Assembly (NCBI RefSeq): GCF_008369325.1
Contig: NZ_VOBI01000018.1
Coordinates: 1 to 64,000, forward strand
Source: Pseudomonas sp. ANT_H12B
GTDB taxonomy: Bacteria > Pseudomonadota > Gammaproteobacteria > Pseudomonadales > Pseudomonadaceae
Length of the DNA: 64,000 bases
Direction of reading: 5' to 3'
The translations under genes were made by a program, and so were the position numbers. Of the stretch, positions 8,918-17,226 are shown one piece after another. Within the stretch, counting starts at the first letter, position 1; each line of letters begins with the position of its first letter. The notes beneath the pieces are model-generated. The model saw nothing but the letters and a program-made list of their open reading frames with translations, was not told the origin of the DNA and made no database searches.

Positions 8918-8941
8918 CCTTAGCGTCAGACGACGCTGATC

Positions 8942-9892
8942 TTACGCGCCAGGAATGAAGTGCTTCTGCGCCGTGCCGCGGGCAATCAGGCGGGAGATGT
9001 AGTCGAGCTTCTGCGCGTCCTGGTCGACGAAGCGGAAGGTCAGCTGCAGCCACTCGCTGTCGGGCTTCTGCTCGTGGGCGACGATGGCGTGCAGGTAGCC
9101 GTTCAGACGGGCCGTTTCGGCGTTATCGCCCTGCTCCAGGTCGAGCACGGCGCTGTCGAGTACTTGCGGCAGGGTGTCGGTGCGTTTCACTACCAGCAGC
9201 GCTTCCTTGAGGCTCAAGGCCTTGATCACGCATTGCGCAATGCCGTTCGGCAGACGCAGTTGGCCCTGACCACGACCACCCGTTGGCGCGGCGGAGGACG
9301 CTGCAGGCTTGATCGGCGGGCTGTTGAGCAGACCGCGAGACGCAGCGGCCGCCGGGGCCGGTGCGGCGGCGGCAGGTTTGGCGAACGGGTTGACTGGCGC
9401 CGCTGCTGGTGCAGCCACGGCAGCTTTGCCGCCGGTCAATGCGCTCAGGGAATCGTTGCCGAACGCCGAGTTCATTTTGGTCGGCGCGCTGTTCATCAAG
9501 GTATCGAGCTTGCCCACCTTGTTCAGCGCCTGCTTGACCTTGGTCAGCAGCTGCTCGTTGGTGAACGGTTTGCTGACGTAGCCGGAAACGCCGGCCTGAA
9601 TGGCTTGCACGACATTCTCTTTATCGCCACGGCTGGTCACCATCACGAAGGGCATGGTCTTGAGATTGTCCTGCTCGCGGCACCAGGTCAGCAGTTCCAG
9701 GCCGGACATTTCCGGCATCTCCCAGTCGCACAGGACCAGGTCGAACGCTTCCCGCGTCAGCAAGGACTGAGCCTTCTTGCCGTTGACTGCGTCTTCGATC
9801 CGGATGCCCGGGAAGTAGTTGCGCAGGCACTTCTTCACCAGGTCACGAATGAACGACGCATCGTCCACGACCAACACACTGACCTTACTCAT
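8942..9892 (-). CDS. response regulator with Ala/Pro-rich linker
   Basis: 316 residues. A CheY-like receiver spans about 1-125 with D10/D11, phosphoacceptor D56 (LCDWEMPEMSG) and K at SKPFTNEQ. An alanine/proline-rich linker follows at about 160-215. The C-terminal part (about 220-316) has no DNA-binding motif I recognise. ATG at 9892 (MSKVSVLVVDD) was chosen because it starts the receiver fold; the open frame extends 17 codons further upstream. It sits next to the pst-phoU genes as in P. aeruginosa, but no cognate kinase adjoins it. A role is not evident from the sequence. Confidence 0.88.
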   Translation of the reverse strand: MSKVSVLVVDDASFIRDLVKKCLRNYFPGIRIEDAVNGKKAQSLLTREAFDLVLCDWEMPEMSGLELLTWCREQDNLKTMPFVMVTSRGDKENVVQAIQAGVSGYVSKPFTNEQLLTKVKQALNKVGKLDTLMNSAPTKMNSAFGNDSLSALTGGKAAVAAPAAAPVNPFAKPAAAAPAPAAAASRGLLNSPPIKPAASSAAPTGGRGQGQLRLPNGIAQCVIKALSLKEALLVVKRTDTLPQVLDSAVLDLEQGDNAETARLNGYLHAIVAHEQKPDSEWLQLTFRFVDQDAQKLDYISRLIARGTAQKHFIPGA

Positions 9893-10012
9893 CCACAACC
9901 CCTTTAAAAAATCCCGGCAAGCATACCGCTTTGCTGATGGCACATTGCCAAAAACCTTCAGTCACGCCGGGACTTTTCGTTCGCGGGTGCTGCGTTCGAA
10001 TTCAAAAACCAC

Positions 10013-10046
10013 AAACAAAAACGCCCGGCCAAAAGGCCGGGCGCTT
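10013..10046 (-). terminator. intrinsic terminator after phoU
   Basis: A 9-bp GC-rich stem (CGCCCGGCC, loop AAAA, GGCCGGGCG) is followed on the reverse strand by a T-rich tract. It ends the leftward pstCAB-phoU transcript. Confidence 0.9.
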
Positions 10047-10060
10047 TTACTTGGGCAATC

Positions 10061-10822
10061 TTACTTATCGTCAACTTTGCCCGGAACATTAACGGTTTCG
10101 CCGCTTGTGCCTTCAACTTCTTCTTTCATGCGCTTGAGGCCCAGGTGACGCACGTCGGTGCCGCGCACCAGGTAAATCACCAGTTCCGAGATATTGCGCG
10201 CGTGATCGCCGATCCGCTCCAGGGAACGCAGCACCCAAATGATGCTCAAGACACGCGAGATAGAGCGCGGGTCTTCCATCATGTAGGTCGCCAGTTCACG
10301 CAACGCAGTTTTGTATTCGCGGTCGATGATCTTGTCGTACTGCGCCACCGACAACGCCAGGTCGGCGTCGAAACGGGCAAACGCGTCCAGCGCATCGCGA
10401 ACCATGTTGCGCACCTGGTCGCCGATGTGGCGAACTTCGACGTAACCGCGCGGCGCTTCGCCTTCTTCGCACAACTGGATGGCGCGGCGGGCGATCTTGG
10501 TCGCTTCGTCGCCGATGCGCTCCAGGTCGATCACCGACTTGGAAATGCTGATGATCAAACGCAAGTCAGACGCTGCCGGCTGACGACGGGCCAGAATGCG
10601 CAGGCATTCTTCGTCGATGTTGCGTTCCATCTGGTTGATCTGGTCGTCGATCTCACGAACCTGCTGGGCCAGGCCGGAGTCGGCCTCGATCAACGCGGTC
10701 ACCGCGTCGTTGACCTGCTTTTCCACCAGCCCGCCCATGGCCAGGAGGTGGCTGCGCACTTCCTCGAGCTCAGCGTTGAACTGCGCAGAGATGTGATGGG
10801 TAAGGCCTTCTTTACTAATCAT
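10061..10822 (-). CDS. phoU: phosphate signalling complex protein PhoU
   Basis: 253 residues. Two PhoU repeats form paired three-helix bundles, each with the metal-binding signature (DLERIGDEATKIARR near 98-112 and SLERIGDHARNISE near 201-214). It links the Pst transporter to PhoR so that the regulon is silent when phosphate is ample. It is the last gene of the leftward pst cluster, 71 bases after pstB, and is followed by a strong terminator. Confidence 0.97.
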   Translation of the reverse strand: MISKEGLTHHISAQFNAELEEVRSHLLAMGGLVEKQVNDAVTALIEADSGLAQQVREIDDQINQMERNIDEECLRILARRQPAASDLRLIISISKSVIDLERIGDEATKIARRAIQLCEEGEAPRGYVEVRHIGDQVRNMVRDALDAFARFDADLALSVAQYDKIIDREYKTALRELATYMMEDPRSISRVLSIIWVLRSLERIGDHARNISELVIYLVRGTDVRHLGLKRMKEEVEGTSGETVNVPGKVDDK

Positions 10823-10893
10823 GTTGGCGTCCTTGGAGCGTCCGGTAAGGTGCGGTGGACCGCAGCGTCAGTTCAGTGAGCAACAACAGCTTC

Positions 10894-11727
10894 CTAGCCG
10901 TAGCGACCCGTGATGTAGTCTTCGGTCTGCTTCTTCGCCGGATTAGTGAACAGGGTGTCGGTGTCGCCGAATTCCACCAGTTTGCCCATGTACATGAACG
11001 CCGTGTAGTCGGAAACCCGGGCGGCCTGTTGCATGTTGTGGGTCACGATGACGATGGTGAACTTGGATTTCAGTTCGTAGATCAGCTCTTCGACTTTCAG
11101 CGTGGAGATCGGGTCGAGTGCCGAGCACGGTTCGTCGAGCAGCAGCACTTCCGGCTCCACGGCGATGGTACGAGCGATCACCAGACGTTGTTGCTGACCA
11201 CCCGACAGGCCGAGTGCCGACTCGTGCAGACGGTCTTTGACTTCGTCCCACAGCGCCGCGCCTTTCAGCGCCCACTCGACGGCTTCGTCGAGGATGCGCT
11301 TCTTGTTGATGCCCTGGATGCGCAGGCCGTAAACCACGTTTTCATAGATGGTTTTCGGGAACGGGTTCGGCTTCTGGAACACCATGCCAACACGACGACG
11401 CAGCTCGGCCACGTCTTCGCCCTTGCGGTAGATGTTGTTGCCGTAGAGGTTGATCGCACCTTCAACGCGGCAGCCATCCACCAGGTCGTTCATGCGGTTG
11501 AACGTACGCAGCAGTGTGGACTTGCCGCAGCCAGACGGGCCGATGAAGGCAGTCACACGCTGTTTCGGGATGTTCATGCTGACGTCGTACAGCGCTTGTT
11601 TGTCGCCGTAAAACAGGCTCAGGCCCGGCACTTCAATCGCGACGGTTTCCTGTTCAAGGCTCAAGCTCTGTTTGTCGCGGCCCAGGGCAGACATGTTGAT
11701 GCCGTGGGTATGTGTTTCGTGCTGCAT
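10894..11727 (-). CDS. pstB: phosphate ABC transporter ATP-binding protein PstB
   Basis: 277 residues. Walker A GPSGCGKST is at 63-71, the ABC signature LSGGQQQR at about 182-189, and Walker B LLLDEPCSALDP is followed by the switch histidine in VTHN. It powers phosphate uptake through PstA/PstC. It has an N-terminal extension of about 30 residues before the ABC core, common in Pseudomonas. A REPIN lies in the 144-base gap between it and pstA. Confidence 0.97.
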   Translation of the reverse strand: MQHETHTHGINMSALGRDKQSLSLEQETVAIEVPGLSLFYGDKQALYDVSMNIPKQRVTAFIGPSGCGKSTLLRTFNRMNDLVDGCRVEGAINLYGNNIYRKGEDVAELRRRVGMVFQKPNPFPKTIYENVVYGLRIQGINKKRILDEAVEWALKGAALWDEVKDRLHESALGLSGGQQQRLVIARTIAVEPEVLLLDEPCSALDPISTLKVEELIYELKSKFTIVIVTHNMQQAARVSDYTAFMYMGKLVEFGDTDTLFTNPAKKQTEDYITGRYG

Positions 11728-11764
11728 GGGAGGCTCCCTGTGCTAACAAATTCGGTTCGGTTTT

Positions 11765-11850
11765 TGTGGGAGCCAGCCTGCTGGCGATTCAGGCGACGCG
11801 GTCAATCTGTAAACCGCGGTGATGCCATCGCCAGCAGGCTGGCTCCCACA
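11765..11850. repeat. REPIN inside the pst cluster
   Basis: Two inverted units with 23-base complementary ends (TGTGGGAGCCAGCCTGCTGG... and its mirror) fill the pstA-pstB gap. The core carries CCAGC rather than CGAGC. If transcribed it would form a stable hairpin that can protect upstream mRNA or reduce downstream expression. Confidence 0.9.
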
Positions 11851-11871
11851 TAGAAATCAGTGCTGCATGAA

Positions 11872-13542
11872 TCAGCTATCCAGCGCTTTGTATTTTTCGC
11901 GCAGGTGGTTACGGATATAAACGGCCGACAGGTTCAACGTGGCGATCACCAGCACCAGCAGCAGCGCCGTGGCGTACACCAGCGGCCGTGCGGCCTCGAC
12001 GTTCGGGCTCTGGAAGCCGACGTCATAAATGTGGAAGCCCAAGTGCATGATCTTCTGGTCCAGGTGCAAGTACGGGTAGTTGCCATCCAGCGGCAGCGAT
12101 GGCGCCAGTTTCACCACACCCACCAGCATCAGCGGCGCCACCTCACCGGCGGCGCGTGCCACGGCGAGAATCATGCCGGTCATCATCGCCGGGCTGGCCA
12201 TCGGCAGCACGATCTTCCACAAGGTTTCAGCCTTGGTTGCGCCGAGGGCCAACGAGCCTTCGCGCACCGTGCGAGGAATCCGCGCCAGGCCTTCTTCCGT
12301 GGCCACGATCACCACCGGCACCGCCAGCAGCGCCAGGGTCAGGGACGCCCAGAGCAGGCCCGGCGTACCAAAGGTCGGCGCCGGCAGCGCTTCAGGGAAG
12401 AACAACCGGTCGACCGAACCGCCCAGCACATAGACGAAGAAGCCCAGACCAAACACACCGTAAACGATGGCTGGAACGCCCGCCAGGTTGTTCACCGCGA
12501 TGCGGATCAAACGCGTCATGGTGTTCTGTTTCGCATATTCACGCAGGTAAACCGCTGCCAGTACGCCAAACGGGGTCACGATCATCGCCATGATCAACGT
12601 CATCATCACGGTGCCGAAAATCGCCGGGAAGATCCCGCCTTCGGTGTTCGCTTCACGCGGGTCGTCGCTCAAGAACTCCCAGACCTTGCTGAAGTAGAAG
12701 CCGATCTTGGTGAAGGTGTTCATGGCGTTCGGCTGATAGGCGTGAACCACTTTGCCGATACCGATTTCGACCTCTTTGCCGTTCGCGTCACGGGCCGTCA
12801 GGCTGTCGCGGTTGAACTGGGCGTGCAGGTCGTTCAGGCGGGCTTCGATGTCCTGATAACGCGCGTTCAGTTCGGCACGCTCGGACTCCATGTCCGCTTG
12901 CGCGGTAGCGTCCATCGTCCCGGCCAGTTCCAGTTTGCGACCGTGCAGGCGGACTCGCTCAAGGCCGGCGTTGATCGCGCCAATGTCGGATTTTTCCAGG
13001 CTCTTGAGCTCTGCGGCGAGTTTGTTGACGCGATCGACGCGGGCCTGCAGCTCAGGCCATGCCGCTTCGCCTTCAGCGATGACCTTGCCGTCCTGTTTGA
13101 CGTTGACCAGGTAACCGTAGAAGTTGCCCCACTCACGACGCTCGATGGTCATCAACTCGGGGGGAGTCTTCTGATTGGTCAGCCACTCGCCGACGATCCA
13201 GGTGAAGTCGTTGCCGTTCAGGTCACGGTTGCCGACCTTGATCAGCTCGCGGGTCATGAATTCCGGGCCAACATCGGGCACCGGCAGGCCAGCGCTTTTC
13301 AGGCGCTCGCGCGGCACTTGTTCTTTCTGCACCACTTCGCCGATGACGAGGTGATTGGCCTGGCCCGGTACGTCGTAACTGGCGTGCACCAGGTCCGCCG
13401 GCCAGAAATGGCCCAGACCGCGCACGGCAATCACTGCCAGCAAGCCAATGGTCATGATGACCGCGATGGACACCGCGCCACCGCTGATCCAGACGCCGGG
13501 GGCGCCGCTCTTGAACCATCCTTTCAGGGAGTTCTGTTTCAC
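11872..13542 (-). CDS. pstA: phosphate ABC transporter permease PstA, long form
   Basis: 556 residues, far longer than the roughly 300 of E. coli PstA. The permease core is at the C-terminus (about 300-556), with the EAA-type loop REGSLALGATKAETLWKIVLP. The extra part is a periplasmic insertion after the first membrane helix (about 45-295). It includes a charged helical, coiled-coil-like stretch around 165-255. The start is GTG at 13542, behind an AAAGG site, 15 bases from the pstC stop. Long PstA is usual in Pseudomonas; the role of the insertion is not known to me. Confidence 0.94.
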   Translation of the reverse strand: MKQNSLKGWFKSGAPGVWISGGAVSIAVIMTIGLLAVIAVRGLGHFWPADLVHASYDVPGQANHLVIGEVVQKEQVPRERLKSAGLPVPDVGPEFMTRELIKVGNRDLNGNDFTWIVGEWLTNQKTPPELMTIERREWGNFYGYLVNVKQDGKVIAEGEAAWPELQARVDRVNKLAAELKSLEKSDIGAINAGLERVRLHGRKLELAGTMDATAQADMESERAELNARYQDIEARLNDLHAQFNRDSLTARDANGKEVEIGIGKVVHAYQPNAMNTFTKIGFYFSKVWEFLSDDPREANTEGGIFPAIFGTVMMTLIMAMIVTPFGVLAAVYLREYAKQNTMTRLIRIAVNNLAGVPAIVYGVFGLGFFVYVLGGSVDRLFFPEALPAPTFGTPGLLWASLTLALLAVPVVIVATEEGLARIPRTVREGSLALGATKAETLWKIVLPMASPAMMTGMILAVARAAGEVAPLMLVGVVKLAPSLPLDGNYPYLHLDQKIMHLGFHIYDVGFQSPNVEAARPLVYATALLLVLVIATLNLSAVYIRNHLREKYKALDS

Positions 13543-13557
13543 AGACTTCTACCTTTC

Positions 13558-15840
13558 TTAAAGCGACGAGTATTTCTTGCGCAGACGCTGACGAATCAGT
13601 TCCGCGAGGGTGTTCATGACGAAGGTGAACATCAGCAGCACCAGCGCCGAGAGGAACAGCACGCGGTAGTGGCTGCCGCCGACCTCCGACTCGGGCATTT
13701 CCACCGCAACGTTGGCCGCCAGGGTGCGCAGGCCTTCGAACAGGTTCATTTCCATGACCGGGGTGTTACCGGTGGCCATCAGCACGATCATGGTTTCACC
13801 GACCGCACGGCCCATGCCGATCATCAGCGCCGAGAAAATGCCCGGGCTGGCAGTGAGGATCACCACGCGAGTCATGGTCTGCCACGGCGTGGCACCGAGG
13901 GCCAGGGAGCCGAGGGTCAAACCGCGAGGCACGCTGAACACGGCGTCTTCGGCGATGGAGTAGATGTTCGGGATCACCGCGAAACCCATGGCCAGACCGA
14001 CCACCAGAGCGTTGCGCTGGTCGTAGGTGATGCCCAGGTCGTGGGAGATCCACATGCGCATGTCGCCGCCGAAGAACCAGGTTTCCATGTACGGGCTCAT
14101 GTACAGCGAGAGCCAGCCTACAAACAGAATCACCGGGATCAGGATCGCGCTTTCCCAGCCGTCTGGCACCCGCAGGCGCAGCGATTCAGGCAGGCGACTG
14201 AAGGTGAAACCGGCGACCAGGATGCCGATCGGCATCAACAGCAGCAGGCTGAAAATGCCCGGCAAATGTCCTTCTACATACGGAGCGAGGAACAGGCCGG
14301 CGAAGAAGCCGAGGATCACCGTCGGCATCGCTTCCATCAGTTCGATCACCGGTTTGACCTTGCGGCGCATGCCCGGGGCCATGAAGTACGCGGTGTAGAT
14401 AGCAGCGGCGACGGCCAGTGGTGCGGCCAGCAGCATCGCGTAGAACGCGGCTTTCAAAGTACCGAAAGTCAGCGGGGACAAGCTCAGCTTGGGTTCGAAG
14501 TCAGTGTTGGCGGCGGTCGATTGCCAGACGTATTTAGGCTCGTCGTAGTTCTCGTACCAGACCTTGCTCCACAACGCGCTCCAGGAAACCTCTGGGTGCG
14601 GGTTGTCGAGCAGCAGCGGTTGAAGCTTGCCGCCCGCCTCCACGATCACCCGGTTGGCCCGTGGCGAAAGACCAAAGACACCTTGGCCGTCGACCACCTG
14701 ATCCACCAGCAACGTGCGGTGCGCGGTGCTGTGGAACACGCCGAGCTTGCCGGAAGCGTCGAGGGCGATGAAGCCTTTGCGACGTTCTTCAGCAGTGATT
14801 TCAACGATTGGCGTGGTGCCCATCTGGAAGGTGCGGATCTGCTTCAGTCGCAGCTCGCCATCCGGATCGCGGGCCATGAACCACTGGGCCAAACCACCTT
14901 TGGAATCGCCGAGGATCAGCGAGATACCACCGACCAGTTGGGTGGCGGCAGTGATTTCGGTTTCACCGTTATCCAGCAGTTTGTAGCGACCGTTGAGGCT
15001 CTTGTCGCGCAGGCTGAACACGTCGGCCTGAGCACGACCGTTGATCACGTACAGCCACTGCTGACGCGGGTCGACGAAGATGTTCTTCACCGGCTCGGTC
15101 ATTTGCGGCAGATCAATACGCTTCTGCTCGTTGGTGACTTCGCCGGTCATCATGTTTTCTTCGCTGGTCAGCGACAAAACATTGAGCTGCGCACCGGTGG
15201 AGCCGACCAGCATCAGTGTCGTATCGGTCGCGTTGAGGCTGACATGCTCCAGGGCTCCGCCCGCCTCGTTCAGCGCGATCGGCGTTTCGCCGTACGGGTA
15301 TTCGATGGCCGGCGAGATGGTTTTCTTGCCGTCCGGGTAGCTGACTTTATAAGTGTGACGGAACACCAGCGCCTGGCCGTTGGACAAGCCGACCGCCACC
15401 AAGGGATGGCCCGGTTGGTCTTCGCCGATGGAGGTCACGGTAGTGCCGGCCGGAATCGACAGATCGACACGCTTGAGTTCAGCGCCACTGTCGATATCGA
15501 AGAACAACGCCTGGCCCTTGTCGGAAACCCGCATGGCGACCTGGTTCTGTTCTTCCAGGGAGATCATCAGCGGCTTGCCAGCGTCGTGCATCCAGGCAGG
15601 CGTGATGGCGTCCTTGGCGGTCAGGTCGGCACCCTGAAACAGCGGCGCGACAACGTAAGCCAGGAAGAAAAAGATCAGCGTGATCGCGCCGAGAACGGCG
15701 AGGCCGCCCACGAGGACGTACCAGCGGGTCAGGCGATCTTTGAGCGCACGAATACGGCGCTTGCGTTGTAGCTCAGGCGTATTGAAGTCAATTCGCTTGG
15801 GGGGATTTGTAGTCATGGTGGAATTGGCCAGATCATTCAT
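13558..15840 (-). CDS. pstC: phosphate ABC transporter permease PstC, long form
   Basis: 760 residues versus about 320 in E. coli. After an N-terminal membrane helix (about 38-60) comes a large soluble, beta-strand-rich insertion of roughly 400 residues with repeated short strand pairs, suggestive of a propeller. The permease core follows, including the EAA loop GSLALGATPWQTMTRVV. ATG 15840 is preferred because AGGG lies 7 bases before it; a GTG two codons upstream is possible. It has its own PHO box, so it need not depend on pstS transcription. Confidence 0.93.
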   Translation of the reverse strand: MNDLANSTMTTNPPKRIDFNTPELQRKRRIRALKDRLTRWYVLVGGLAVLGAITLIFFFLAYVVAPLFQGADLTAKDAITPAWMHDAGKPLMISLEEQNQVAMRVSDKGQALFFDIDSGAELKRVDLSIPAGTTVTSIGEDQPGHPLVAVGLSNGQALVFRHTYKVSYPDGKKTISPAIEYPYGETPIALNEAGGALEHVSLNATDTTLMLVGSTGAQLNVLSLTSEENMMTGEVTNEQKRIDLPQMTEPVKNIFVDPRQQWLYVINGRAQADVFSLRDKSLNGRYKLLDNGETEITAATQLVGGISLILGDSKGGLAQWFMARDPDGELRLKQIRTFQMGTTPIVEITAEERRKGFIALDASGKLGVFHSTAHRTLLVDQVVDGQGVFGLSPRANRVIVEAGGKLQPLLLDNPHPEVSWSALWSKVWYENYDEPKYVWQSTAANTDFEPKLSLSPLTFGTLKAAFYAMLLAAPLAVAAAIYTAYFMAPGMRRKVKPVIELMEAMPTVILGFFAGLFLAPYVEGHLPGIFSLLLLMPIGILVAGFTFSRLPESLRLRVPDGWESAILIPVILFVGWLSLYMSPYMETWFFGGDMRMWISHDLGITYDQRNALVVGLAMGFAVIPNIYSIAEDAVFSVPRGLTLGSLALGATPWQTMTRVVILTASPGIFSALMIGMGRAVGETMIVLMATGNTPVMEMNLFEGLRTLAANVAVEMPESEVGGSHYRVLFLSALVLLMFTFVMNTLAELIRQRLRKKYSSL

Positions 15841-15862
15841 TCGCACACCCTAGCGATCCTGT

Positions 15863-15880
15863 ATGACAGAAAGATGACAA
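15863..15880 (-). promoter_or_regulatory. PHO box upstream of pstC
   Basis: On the reverse strand TTGTCATCTTTCTGTCAT matches the PhoB half site CTGTCAT in 6 of 7 and 7 of 7 positions with the correct 11-base period. It ends 22 bases before the pstC start and gives pstCAB-phoU a separate PhoB-dependent promoter. Confidence 0.85.
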
Positions 15881-15940
15881 TGCAGTGACGCAACAAATCC
15901 GCCGCCCGTGGGAACTGGCAGCGGAGTGAAAAATTAGAGG

Positions 15941-16010
15941 TGTGGGAGCAAGAGCCCTGGCTTGCCGGAGGACCGGGTTACGGCCATCGCGGGCAAGCCA
16001 CGCTCCCACA
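15941..16010. repeat. degenerate REPIN
   Basis: TGTGGGAGCA... and ...GGCAAGCCACGCTCCCACA form a diverged REP doublet between pstS and pstC. It lies between the pstS end and the pstC PHO box. Confidence 0.7.
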
Positions 16011-16012
16011 AA

Positions 16013-16034
16013 GATCCGAGGTTAGCCTCGGATC
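16013..16034 (-). terminator. hairpin after pstS
   Basis: A perfect 9-bp stem (GATCCGAGG / CCTCGGATC) with a 4-base loop lies just past the pstS stop. The reverse strand has only a short T-tract after it, so it may stabilise the pstS message or partly terminate. Confidence 0.6.
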
Positions 16035-16040
16035 AGGGTT

Positions 16041-17039
16041 TTACTTTTTTGCTACGTTGTTGCCTTCTTGCAGACCCAGGTCAGCCAGTGCTTTTGCAGC
16101 AACCTTGGCTGGCAGCGGGATGTAGCCGTCTTTCACCACAACTTCCTGACCCTGTTTAGACAGAATCAGCTTCACGAACTCGGCTTCCAGCGGGGCCAGA
16201 GGCTTGTTCGGGGCTTTGTTGACGTAAACGTAGAGGAAACGCGACAGCGGGTACTTGCCGTTCAGGGTGTTTTCTTCGGTGTCTTCGATGAATTCAGTGC
16301 TGCCTTTCTTGGCCAGAGCCACTGTCTTCACGCTAGCGGTCTTGTAGCCGATGCCCGAGTAACCCACGCCGTTCAGCGAGGAGCTGATCGACTGCACGAC
16401 CGAAGCCGAGCCAGGTTGTTCGTTGACGTTTGGCTTGTAGTCGCCTTTGCACAGGGCTTCTTCTTTGAAGTAGCCATAAGTGCCGGATACCGAGTTACGA
16501 CCAAACAGTTGAACCGGCTTGTTGGCCAGGTCGCCGGTCACACCCAGATCACCCCAGGTTTTCACGTCGGCTTTGGCGCCACACAGACGAGTCGAGGAGA
16601 AAATCGCGTCGACTTGCTCCATGGTCATGTGCTGGATCGGGTTGTCTTTATGAACGAAGACAGCCAGGGCATCCACGGCAACCGGGATTGCGGTTGGCTT
16701 GTAGCCGTATTTGGTTTCGAAGGCCTGCAGCTCGTTGTCCTTCATCTTGCGGCTCATCGGGCCCAGGTTAGCGGTGCCTTCAGTCAGCGCAGGTGGCGCG
16801 GTAGAAGAACCGGCAGCCTGAATCTGGATGTTTACGTTCGGGTATTCTTTTTTGTAGTTTTCAGCCCACAGGGTCATGAGGTTGGCCAGGGTATCGGAGC
16901 CGACGCTGGACAGGTTGCCCGACACACCAGTGGTCTTGGTGTAGCTCGGGATAGCAGGGTCAACAGCGGCAACCGCGTTGGCGGTCGCAACGCCAGCAGC
17001 GACAAAAGTCATTGCCGCCATCAAACGCTTCAGTTTCAT
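16041..17039 (-). CDS. pstS: periplasmic phosphate-binding protein PstS
   Basis: 332 residues. A signal peptide (AMTFVAAGVATANAVA) is followed by a class II phosphate-binding fold. Phosphate-contacting segments visible are VGSDTLANLM, AAGSSTAPPAL and RNSVSGTYGYFKE. It captures periplasmic phosphate for PstCAB. A strong PHO box precedes it. It is separated from pstC by a hairpin, a degenerate REPIN and the second PHO box. Confidence 0.96.
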   Translation of the reverse strand: MKLKRLMAAMTFVAAGVATANAVAAVDPAIPSYTKTTGVSGNLSSVGSDTLANLMTLWAENYKKEYPNVNIQIQAAGSSTAPPALTEGTANLGPMSRKMKDNELQAFETKYGYKPTAIPVAVDALAVFVHKDNPIQHMTMEQVDAIFSSTRLCGAKADVKTWGDLGVTGDLANKPVQLFGRNSVSGTYGYFKEEALCKGDYKPNVNEQPGSASVVQSISSSLNGVGYSGIGYKTASVKTVALAKKGSTEFIEDTEENTLNGKYPLSRFLYVYVNKAPNKPLAPLEAEFVKLILSKQGQEVVVKDGYIPLPAKVAAKALADLGLQEGNNVAKK

Positions 17040-17116
17040 GCCTTACTCCTAGCAGATAGGTGTGTTAAGTCGGGGCCTAGTATCAGCAGGCCGTGTGAAC
17101 ACTCTATGGCTGAAAT

Positions 17117-17134
17117 ATGACAATTGGATGAAAG
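17117..17134 (-). promoter_or_regulatory. PHO box upstream of pstS
   Basis: On the reverse strand CTTTCATCCAATTGTCAT has two half sites matching CTGTCAT in 6 of 7 positions each, correctly spaced, 77 bases before the pstS start. Confidence 0.8.
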
Positions 17135-17175
17135 GCCACCATTCAAAATGCAGAAGCACCGAGACACCGAAGCGA

Positions 17176-17213
17176 GGTTGACAAATCGAAACTAAAATAT
17201 AGCCTTGTCAACC
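17176..17213. promoter_or_regulatory. operator-like perfect inverted repeat
   Basis: GGTTGACAA and TTGTCAACC are perfect 9-bp arms separated by 20 bases, ending 14 bases before the Xre-ImmA/IrrE start. The left arm contains a TTGACA -35 element. The placement suggests autorepression by the Xre domain encoded just downstream. Confidence 0.65.
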
Positions 17214-17226
17214 AAGAGAGGAACTC

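Noticed and set aside
11860..15771. A 1303-codon open frame on the + strand
   Set aside because: It is exactly antisense to pstA and pstC, its composition is His/Gln/Arg-rich as expected from the complement of GC-rich codons, and no domain is visible.
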